Shown here: positions 28,401 to 40,400 of the stretch, piece after piece
Numbering within the stretch: the stretch's first letter is position 1
Layout of the letters: each line of letters begins with the position of its first letter
Assembly: GCF_964275005.1 (NCBI RefSeq)
Contig: NC_092697.1
Coordinates: forward strand, 18,502,638 to 18,566,637
From: Diadema setosum
Taxonomy: Eukaryota > Echinodermata > Echinoidea > Diadematoida > Diadematidae
DNA: 64,000 nt
Direction of reading: 5' to 3'
Translations under genes and position numbers: made by a program
Notes under the pieces: generated by a model
What the model was told of the DNA's origin: nothing
The model's input: the letters and a program-made list of their open reading frames with translations, nothing else
Databases searched by the model: none

Positions 28401-31400
28401 GTCATTACAAGACTTTGGAAGAACTCTCCATAGATCTACTTGACAATTACTGGTATGCCGGGCAATCCAACCTGACTGTGACATTACCTGGAAGCATACA
28501 AAATATGTAGCGTTGCTGATGATGTTCGCACAAGGAAATACATGTGTATTCCATGCAACATACTATACCGTTGAGAAAAGCCACATTTACAATGGATACC
28601 TACTCACTATGTATGTGGGTCTACAGGCATCAAAGTGTCTAGATCAGGTGAATTGTATTACACTTTAAAAAAACAAAAACAAAGCCCACATACAGTAAGT
28701 ACAGGATTATGCGTGGTTTAAGGTTGCGCTTTGTCTGATTCCACTTTAATCTTACAGCTCTACTGAAGTGTTACGAATCTGACACATGTCTTTTTACAAA
28801 GAGAGAGACTAGCATATACTCGACATGTAGGAGTCCCTTCATGCAGTTTGAATGTGACTTCCTCTAGTGTTGACAAAGTAGGAACTTAAAACTCTGAACA
28901 AGCTCTCTACAGAGAAAAGCATCTACAAGTACCTGAGCCGAGGCACTTCTACCGAGGTACTTACAGCCACTGCAATGACACTGGAATCTGGTTTCCATTC
29001 TGCACCGCAGTTTGTGCCAAGAACCACAATGGAGTCATCAGAGCGTCGGTAGCTGACTATCAGCACACATGGCTACAGGGGCAAGTCAGCAAAGAGAGAG
29101 GGGGAAGAAATGGTTATCATGGCAAATTTAATACTACAAGAAAACAAGCTACACTGTATCTGACATAATATGATTAAGATCTGCAACTGACAACCAAGCA
29201 AAATATGCAACTTGTGAAATGCACAATGTACAGTATAGCGTATCCGACAAAATAACGTATTTAAGCTCTTATTTCCGCATACAAATATTTTCACGAATGA
29301 GGAGGTCACATTTTTGTGAGATGTTATGCTACTGTAAATGCATGATTACCTGTAGCACATGGCGATACTTTTGCATGTCATAAAATTTGCAGTCCAACAG
29401 CAATTCACAAAATTCGCGAAAATCAAACCTTTGCAAAAATAACAGCTTACGGATATTGGTCCTCACATCATTCTTCTACCCAATGTAAACATTGTGCTAA
29501 TGCCTTGGTTACAACAACCAAGAGATGAGAACAAACGGTTCACTCCATTTGATACCATACAAGAATAGACACAATCATTTACCAATTTAAAGCAAGTATC
29601 TGGGTAGCATGTTGCACAGCTTTAACATCATATCAAGTCTATTACAATTACAGCCAAATGATTCTCCACACAAACAAAAATTTCAATTTTCATACCAAAA
29701 ATCAGGCACTGCTGGACTTTGCTGAGCAGTCTGCAGGGTGGTCTAAATCAGTCTGAAGGGGGTTACACACCGGGCTTTGTGAAGAGTTGCGTAGCGTTGC
29801 GTAGCAACTGCACGCAACATTACACAACTCTACATAACAGTACACCGAGGAACATAGAATAGGTACACAAGATGTACGCAAAAAAATTAAACACATATAA
29901 CTTTAATTCAAACATGTTTAATTTTTTGCGTACATTGTGCGTACCTATTTTGCGTCCCTCGGCATACTGTTACGTAGAGTTGCGTACTCACAGTGTATAG
30001 TTGCATAGTGTTGCGTAGTAATTGCACACAACACTATGCAACTCTACTCAAAGTCCGGTGTGAAACCCCCTTTGGGAAGAAAATCTGATTGGTCCACTAC
30101 AGCAATGTCATTTCACATAAAATGTTGAATTGTAGAAAATACTCTTAAAGGGCATAAGGCATACCAGTATCAAAGTGCCTTTCAAATCAAGTTTGTCCAC
30201 TGTTGTAGGCACCCACTCAAATTTTGTAATTCACGAAGCATAATTCTGCATATTATCAATTATCATGAATTTCTCTCTCCATCTTTTAGAATAAAAAGTA
30301 ACTAGAAATGTCGCTACAGCGACTGGTTATACCCCCGCCAAACAACATTTCATAAGCTTTGGTCAAAACAACATTTCATAAGCTTTGGTCAAAAAACTGA
30401 GGAAGTAGTTAAATCTGCAAGATCTTTCCTTGATCTTCTGCCATTAATATGCCGTTACCATGGCAACGTACTTTCAGGTACTGTCGAAAAATGCGTCTTG
30501 CACATCTACAACCAAAGGCACACATCTGTACCAAGTTTCATGGAAATTGGGCAAAAACTGAGGAAGTAGTTTGCAACACAAAATTTTCCATCATTTTGGC
30601 TCATAATATGTGAGCATGTTACCAAGGCAACATACTTTTTGTAACTGTCAAGAAATGTGTCATGCTGACCTATATCCTAAGACAAACATTCAATATGAAT
30701 TCCATGAGAATTGGAAGAACACTGATGAAGCAGTTTTGCCATGAAGCATTTTGCCCTATATTTTACCAATAACATGCCGTTACCATGGCAACGCACTTTT
30801 TGCCACTGCGGAAATATGTGTCTTGCACATTAACATATTCAGATGAACATCTGTACCTAATTTCATAAAAATTGATCAAAAACTGTGGGAGGAGTTCGCG
30901 ACGCAAGATTTGTACCCATTTTTGCCCATTATATGCCGTTACCATGGCAACGAACTTTTGGGTACTGTCAAAAAATACGTCTTGCACATCTACAACCCAA
31001 GGCACACATCTGTGCCAAGTTTTATGGGAATCGGTTGAAAACTGAGGAAGTAGTTCGCGACGCAAGATTTGTACCCATTTTTGCCCATAATATGCCATTA
31101 CCATGGCAACATACTTTTGGGTACTGTCAAAAAATACGTCTTGCACATCTACAACCCAAGGCACACATCTGTGCCAAGTTTTATGGGAATCGGTTGAAAA
31201 CTAAGGAAGTAGTTCGCGACGCAAGATTTGTACCCATTTTTGCCCATAATATGCCGTTACCATGGCAACGTACTTTGGGTACTGTCAAAAAATACGTCTT
31301 GCACATCTACAACCCAAGGCACACATCTGTGCCAAGTTTTATGGGAATCGGTTGAAAACTGAGGAAGTAGTTCGCGACGCAAGATTTGCAACGAACCAAC

Positions 31401-34400
31401 CGCCCGACCAACCGACCGCCCGACCGCCCGACCGACCGTCCGCTGATTCCTATATACCCCCTTCAAACTTCGTTTGGCGGGGGTATAATAAGAAGCCAAA
31501 TCAAAATCGTTCTGAATGAAAGTGCAAATCACCTAACTCTGCTTGAAGTATCACCCAACCTGCTTTTAGTGCATAGCAACAATGCACCCCTCACACTGGG
31601 CAGTGTGTTTCAGCAGAAAAAAAAAAAAAAGAAAGAAAAATCACACCACAGTCTCTCTATGCATCATACTGATCTCTCAAACAGAGTGATGAGGCAAAGA
31701 GGATTTATTCTGCTAAATATTTCAGTGGTGTTTCATCACTTAATCAACAGGAGTTCATCAATCTCAAAGGGGAGAACTTCAGGGTATGCACCTGCAGGAA
31801 CCTGTTAAAAATTGTCCACTCTGAAACTAGAATTATCACTGAAGGTGATTAATACCCCCGCCCCTAGTGTTGCTTTAGAGTATGTGATGTCTTGAGGGCA
31901 ATGACGTTAACACCAAGTTTGTGCACTTGTCAAATTGGAAATAGAACAATTTTAGTTTACTGTACAATTACAGAGTTGACACTGAGTATAAAACTTACAG
32001 CAAATAGAAACGTGCTTTCCCCCAGCATCACTACAAAAGACCATCATACACACCAAATTTGACCTTCATAGCTTGAATGGTTTATTTTGATACAAAAATG
32101 AGTGGTTACCATGGCAATACATTTTCCTTAAACTAACACATTGGTGTCTTGCAAACTACACTTCGAGATCATGATACATACTAAATTTGACTTTAATTGC
32201 TTGAATGATGGAAAAGTTATTCGATCTGCAAGGTTTTGGTAAAATTGTGGTTACCATGGCAACGGTTTGTGTGACAAACACAAAAACTACAGTATGTGTT
32301 CCACATCTACACGTGTATACATTGTACCTCAGGGCCATAATGCCTACCAAATTTGGTTTCAATTGCTTGAAAACTGTGGAAAAATTTCACTCCACAGGAT
32401 TTAAAAAAAAACCAAAAAACATGCGGTTACCATGGCAATGCATTGTCCAATACAAATACAAAGGACATTTTGCAAAACTACACTTAAAGAGCATCATAAA
32501 CACCAAATTTCACCTTCACAGATTAAACGGTTCAATTTGATACAAAAATGAGTGGTTACCATGGCAACACATTTTTCTTAGCACATTGGTGTCTTGCATA
32601 ACTACACCTCCCAATCATCATACATACCATACTAAATTTGACCTTAATTGCTTGAATGATGTGGAAGTTATTCAATCCACAAGGTTTTGGTAAAATTATG
32701 GTTACCATGGCAACGCTTTGTCCGACAAACACAAAAATTACGTGTTTCACATCTATGCCTCAAAGCCATAATGCCTACCAAATTTTATTTCAATTGCTTC
32801 AAAACTGTGGAAGTTGTTCACTCCAAAAGATTTCGAAGAAAACACGGTTACCACGGCAACGCTTTGTCAAGACAAACACAAAGAGTGTCTTGCATAACTA
32901 CACCTATAGATCATCATAGATACCAATTTTGAAATTGATTGCTCAAATACTTTGGAAGTTATTCAATCCACAAGGTTTGGTAAAATTATGGTTACCATGG
33001 CAACGCATAGTCCGACAAACACAAGAAACATGTCTTGCACATCTATACCACAATATCATCATTTACCCTAAGTTTCATTTAAATTGCTTCAAAACTGTAG
33101 GAGGAGTTGCGACGCAAGATTTTGCAACAGACTGACCGACCGCCCGTCCACCCGACCGCCCGACCGCCCGACCTACATCACGCTGATTCCTATCTATACC
33201 CCCTTCACACTACAGTGTGGCGGGGGTATAATGAGCGCAAGAGTCATGTAGCTACAGTTGTGTACAGGCTAGACCAAAACGTGAGTTCAGCATATAATTA
33301 GCAGATACAGAAAGAACTCATTGACAAGGGCTGCCTTGACATTGATGATGGCTCGGTGGCCTGTGGCCACTAAAAATTGATGTCAAGCCACTGCATATCA
33401 AAAAAGCTATTTGGTGGCCCAATTGGGCCCTTACACATTGTGTACTGTATGTAAGATTCAAAATGGATTGTTATTTTTCCTTTTACTTCTGGGCCACTAC
33501 TTTGATTTCTTGATTTCTTTTTCAGGCCACCAAAATGTCATATTAAAAGTTTTTTTTTTTTTATATATATATAATAATAGTGGCCCATGGGTCACCAGCA
33601 GAAAACGGTTAGTGGTGAGCCCTGATTGTGTGCGAGAGGAAAGAACAAAAGTATGAGTACTACAGACTGTTATCTTTTTTAATTGAATTTCTCTTCATCT
33701 ACAGCATGAACATCTCTCACAGTACACACTAAATGATTATTGATAAAGAGAGGGAGAAGACACACCTGCACTTGTGATGATGAGAGAAAGAAAAAAAAAG
33801 CTACAAGGTTCTCTGTACTTGTTGCTACTGCAATCCATGTACATGTTCATGTTCATGTGTCATGTACATTGTACATGAACATGAACCAGGGTTCACTGTA
33901 TGTACACCTGCTTGATCTTGCATATTACTTGCTGCTACTGCAATCCATGTACATGTTCATGTTCATGTGTCATGTACATTGTACATGAACATGAACCAGG
34001 GTTCACTGTATGTACACCTGCTTGATCTTGCATATTACCGGTATTCACAAGGAAACTGAAGATAGCATGGTAGACAACTCTGCAGTACAGCATACAATTT
34101 CATTAACGAGTTTGCCTGTTCCGGTGTTTTTTTTAAAGGACTGCACAGGATGGGAAGATACACTGTACACGTACTATTTATATACACAAAATCAGTCACT
34201 GGGGAGTATAAAGCCGGCATGCCAAAGACAAGGTTTGTAAAAAATGCATAGTACGCAGATAACACCCAATAAGAGTGAAAGCGTAATACTGCTCACAGAG
34301 TTCAAATAATTGAAAACATGTCCAATCACTGGGGATATACATTGTGTTGAGGCAAGACTTTGGAGGTTATTTTCAGAAATTTCATTTGATTGTACATTCC

Positions 34401-37400
34401 TTTGATCTCGTAGAGATTGCCCAGGCAAATATGATTTCCTCCCAAAACTGCACCATGCAATTTTCTCGAACATAATTTCACGATAATACATGGCATAGAC
34501 ATGTACAAAGTATCTCCCTTTTTTAACCTGTTAAGGACGGTTTGATTTTGCTACAACACGCAATTCCCATAGACACCATAGTATACTCAGGACTCGTCCT
34601 CAACGGGTTATGTGTATAATGGTACACAACACAAAGACATGGCTGCTGTACAATGTGTATTACATATCAATGCTGAGATTGTGTATAAAGTCCCGATTCT
34701 AAAACATCCATATGGCACATACAGTATTGTTCAAAAGTGTACAATGTAAACGCACTCAAATTATTCTGACATACATGACATACATGTATACCCCTCCTCC
34801 TTACTTGATACAATGACAATATGCTACAATGTACTGTATACGCCAAATACTTCGCGAGGTTTTTATTTTCGCGAATTTCGCGAGTCAGCTGCTATTCGCG
34901 AAATTAAAGACACACAAAAATATTGACTCTGATCCCAATGTGAATGTGACGTACGTGTGTACTCTTCTCCATTCAGTACAGGACACCACGATCATGAATT
35001 TAACTACTCACGAAATTGTCAGGGAATTCCCGTTTCGCGAAAATTTAGACTCACGAAATAGATGGCGTATACAGTACGTGGCTGTCTGCTTTGACACTGA
35101 GTTTGTTGAAGTTGCATGGTTGTTCTTTTTGAGTGTGTGTTCATAGCATATTATATCAGCCATGATCTATGTTGATACTATACTTGTACAAATTCTTCAG
35201 CACTGAAGGTGTAGGTGAGTGTAATGGGCCAAGGGATTAACGGAAAGAAGAGAAACCTTTGGAGGATAACAAAAGAGAGAATTACCATCATTTACTTGTG
35301 CTTTGTAGTCTATTAAACAGATTATGGCTTCCCAGTACTGAAGGGTGTAGCTGAACCACCTACATGTAATCTTAGATACAGAGTTCAGGTTTTTGGATCT
35401 CAGCCTTCCTGTCTAAAGATGCAGGCCCATGGATGTACACTAGATGTGTGATGGACTGTTGCTCTTCACACAGTGTATCTCTATGTTGCAAAGTTTGAGT
35501 CATCACTTCTTGTATTCCCTAGTTAAGTAGCCAGCATCTTTTGCATACCCTCAGAATACATAATCAGAGCTTGTTTAATGAGTAAATCTGGTGTAAACAA
35601 CACATGTGTTAGGTTATACCTCAAGCATAACTCAGGGAGAAATGTTTACTAATTCCGGTTTACTTAGAACTATGAATGTTTCAGATAACCTCTGATCTTT
35701 TCATTTACATTTACAGCAAAAGAATCTCCTTGAATTATTAGCAAACATGCTACAGGCTTGAGTACTGTACTGTATACATGTACATGTACAGTGTACTTAC
35801 ATGATACATTTAATACACCTGAGTGTTGAGGCAAGTTACAGTTGTAGCTGTACAATATAACACCAAATGTTTTGGTTTGGTTTTTGTAACAAAAAATAGC
35901 CTGTTTTCCAGGGGGTGGGGGGGGGGGAGGGGGTAACTCACTTTGCCATGCATACTTGTACACACACAGACAGCTGTTTTGTCAGTACAATGGGAGCAGT
36001 TACACGTTTGTGTACATGGTATGCCGAACACTTCTATAGGCTGTTGAACATATTTTTTTTTTTTTAATAAAAAAGCATAAAAATTAGAAGCTGATTATTG
36101 TTTGCCTTTTCTGGAAATCATAAAAAAAAAAACACATTCATTATTAATCATTCCTCTCATTTTTATTATAAAGGTCAGAGATACAACATTTACCATTGTT
36201 TACTGGTTAAACAACATTTACATTTGTACTAGTCTTTAAAATTAAGGTATGTGCGTAAGAAAAAAAAAATACCAGTATGCATGGCTTTGATAATGATTTT
36301 ATGACCTTTTTTTTTTTTTTTTTAATTAAATGATGTCACATTAAGCCTACGGCATAACTGAGATGATTAGCCATTGGGTGCCTACATAGATGGCAATGTC
36401 TAGTACAAAATGTTATTGTACCTCCTTCCCTATCATAATGAGAAAGACTCAACTTCCCACGTACAGTAGGTATATAAAGTTTGTTTAACATCATATCCAA
36501 TATAGCTGGAACCCCTGGAATAACTGAACATGATAACATACAATTGCACCTCATTACTTTCTATACTTTTTAGGGTCTATAACTTTCTCACGATCTAATT
36601 TTATTTGTGTCCAGAGCACTCCACAGAAAGGATTTGGCCTAATTGTTACAAATCATATAATACTTTTATTGCATGCTGGGGGCAAGGCTACCCTGCAACA
36701 ATGATTTCGGGAGAAAAAGAATGCATACAAACCTGTACATCAGTATGAAGACAACCTGAACATTCCCACACAGTTTTATATAAAATCAGTAAATTATATG
36801 GACCAACTGCTGATTTAATAGTTTGCATAGCAAACGAGGAAGTCTCACCATTACTGCATGTCTAATTGGATAACTATGCTAAGCACTTCTCACCTACAGC
36901 TGTACATGTAGCGCACTTGCAGAAAGGTAGAACTAAAAACAAAGGTGGTGACCAGAGCAGATGGCAATGGAATGACAAGACACATTAAAACAGGACCTTT
37001 GCACCTACTGTTATACAAGTACTGTAAATCCAGTTTCCCTATTAAAAAGTCGAAACAGAGACTTCAATTGGATAGACCGATAAGACACTAGAAGGCTTAT
37101 AGCACATTTGACAATGTACAATCTCTGTGCTTCATGATCCAGCAATCTACAGTGTACGTCTTCATTTGTCCCGATAGAGTATGTAATCTATCAAGTAATA
37201 TTTGGCAGAAGAATCACAATTTCTGGGAAAAAAAAAAAAAAAAAAAAGGTTGAAGGGGATGGCTAGTAACTGATCAGTGGAAATCAGTTTGAATGCTGGG
37301 GGATGATTGTTCTAATCCTTGTGGGATTCATTACGAGTACATTATATATCTATTGTTGTGTGAAAATTATTTGCTTCAGAATGGTCTCATGTTCAAGTAA

Positions 37401-40400
37401 TGTGCAGTTCAATGTTTCCAGGTTAGCATGCCTGTACAGTGATGGGGCGATCGTTAACAGAGCACTGAGCACCAACAGCCTGCTGGTAAATTGTAGAAAT
37501 CTATGTATTACATGTAAATTACGTCTGGTCAGTAGAGTATTTTTATACAATGTAGATCAGAAGGCTAGTCATGATTCTACTTTTAGCCTGCATTGCCGAT
37601 TGGCTTGATTGGTAGACCAAGAAAGGTCAAGTGAGGTAGAGTAAAACCCCCAATTTTGATGTACAATTTTGATTTACATGTAAGCTTTTTTGCAATATTT
37701 TTTCAACTCAAATAATACTCTACAAAATCTATAATAATGTATGTTAAATATATCAACCTACTTTTTGCCCCATATTGATTTTTTAAAATCCATCATAAAA
37801 TTTCACAGAATCCCCAAATATTATCACCTCGTCATTTCCCCAAAATTCGGACAGCATCTCCAAAATTCGGAGATTCGTGCGCAATGTCAATACACGTACA
37901 AAGGCCAATGAAAAATGAGCGCGCGCCATACCTTGTTGGCGTAAGGTTGCATCGCGGATATTGCGGCGCTTGTTCGTGTCTGAATTATGGTAACTCTGCA
38001 CTTGCATTCAGCCCCTGTACATTTATTCACTGCATCAGCACGTAGAGAGATTTTGTTTTTCTTTTGTGTTTTTGAGGATACCATCACACCCTGAGCTTGC
38101 GATAAGTGAAAAATCTCGCAACGGAACGGTGTAATTTTTCAATTTTTAGCGCTTTTTCGGCGACCCCGATTCTTTACCCGGGATCTAATTCGCGCACGCT
38201 TTGGAAAAGTTGCGGCAATTCTGCATTTTTGACGGCAAAATTTGGAATTTTAGATGGGTTTTTGGAGGTGACTCAGGCTTTGGAAAAGTTGCGGCGATTC
38301 TGCATTTTTGACGGCAAAATTTGGGATTTTAGATGGGTTTTTGGAGGTGACTCAGGCACTTTCCTGTGGTGAACGAGTTTGCCAGTATGTGAATCGATGC
38401 GTGTGTTGTGACAGTAGAATTTGCTGGCTTGTGATAAGTGATAAGTGTCCAGATTTTGGAGGCCGGCCGAATATGGCTTTTACTCTAGATGTAGATCTAG
38501 AGAGAGCAGAGGTAGCTAGTAAGTTACAGAGGACACTAACTATACACAGCCCAGTCGCTGTAAAATAGCGACAGGGCTGTACCGTCACGACCCACAACAC
38601 AAAGAGAGCTCAGCGATCGCATTGCAATTGCTTTGAGTTTCGATACTTTAGATCATTTTTTGTCACCTCAAACTCATCTAATGTAAATCTTCATTAATGA
38701 GACTTCATGTATCTATGCTATCGATATTGACATAGGGTAACATCCCCAGTATTCGGTCACTTAAAGGACAAGTTCACCTTCATTAACATAAGGATTAAGA
38801 GAATGCAGCAATATTAGTAGAACACATCAGTGAAAGTTTGAGGAAAATTGGACAATCTATGCAAAAGTTATGAATTTTTAAAACTTTTGTGTTGGAACCG
38901 TTGGATGAGGGGACTACTAAGGCTCGTGATATCATATGAGTACAACAGTATAAAGAAAATATAAAGAAAATTCAACATATTTTCACTTTTTTCGCATAAT
39001 AAAAGAGCACTTGACTTGCCTCTTTCTAAAGTCAAGGGAATGTGTACTTTTTTCAAAAGATGAAATTTTGTGAAATTCTCTTTATATTTTCCTTATACAT
39101 CTGTATGTGACTGTGCATCACAAAACAAACAAAAAGTTGCACCACTTGATTTTACTTGAGGACTCAAGAAAGGTGAAATGGGTCAACCAAGTCAATTTTG
39201 AGTTTTCCATATTTTCTGAAAGAGCTATTCTTCTTCTACATTATTCTCGAGTTAGGGATCATAAATTGAATGGGAAAGTGGGTTTTCAGCCATTTTTATA
39301 CAACCCCTTTTTTGGTAGAGTAGTGTGATCAGGTTTTTCTTAGAGGCTCCCTTTCATTTCTTGAAAATCCTATGCACACTCTTCACTTTCAAGTCTAGTA
39401 ATTTTTGAAAGGATGATGCTACTGCTGTGAAAGCTGGCATTTATCATGGGCAGAATGTGTTAATGGAGCATGCTCAATTTCAGCTTAATTTTATAATCCC
39501 TTCATTGTTGTTGCTACAGTGGGTTAACATCATGTTTTTGTCCCATTCATGGCACAGGTAGCACAGGTAGTACATTGAATAGACGCGTGTTCTTCAAAGC
39601 CTCTTTTCTCAGTTCACACTTTTCAAGAGTGTGGCTTTCTTTCCAATATTTGTATAGGTTAGGAGAATCCATTTGAATTGAGTTATAATTGTACATCATT
39701 TTAAAGCTCAGAGTCAGCTTTTTCAGAATCTGCCCTTAACTAAAAATCTATGTCCGGCGACTTTTTGTTGGTTTTGTGGTGCAGGGTCACATATTGTTGT
39801 ACGTATGTGACATCATACACTGCAGTAGTCTTCTCATCCAGCGGTGACTGCACAAAAACTTCAAAAATTCATAACTTTTGAACGGATTGTCCAATTTTCC
39901 TCAAACTTTCAATGATGTGTTCTACTAATATTGCTACATTCTCTCAATCCTTATGTTAATGAAGGTGAACTTGTCCTTTAAGCTTTTTTTGCAATATTTT
40001 TCGAACTAAAATAACACATACATACAACTTATCTGCAGCAATGTATGTGAAATACATCAAATTTCTTTTATCTCAATTTTCATTTTGTTAAATATCACAC
40101 AGAATTTCGAAAAATCCCAAAATATATCAACTTGAAAATTCCCCAGTATACGGTCATCGCGACCAGTATTCGGTCACGCGATATGCGTGTTCAAGGCAGC
40201 TGAAAAATGCGCGCGCACGCCCTTGTTGGCGCAAAATTGCATCGGGGACGTTGTGGCGCCCGTTGGTGACCAAATACTGGGGTATCGGCACTTGCATTCA
40301 ACCCTTGTACATTGAGACACTGTATCGGCACGTACAGAAATTTTGTTTTTCTTTTGTGTTTTTGACGATACCATCATACTCTGAGCTTGCGATAAGCAAA

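Larger units (their letters stand above)
22065..28964 (-). other. RIC1: RIC1 intron 2
   Basis: A 6.9-kb intron. It includes the fragment of a hAT-like repeat at 22352-22490 and the MITE at 25487-25743. The remainder is AT-rich with short homopolymer runs and a TTTC run near 24400-24417, and no recognisable gene. Confidence 0.6.

Noticed and set aside
30885-31355. 156-codon repeated open frame (plus) and 133-codon frame (minus)
   Set aside because: They are open only because the 159-bp repeat unit is a multiple of three. The repeat continues with different frames elsewhere, and the text is the X-box array of a Helitron-like element.
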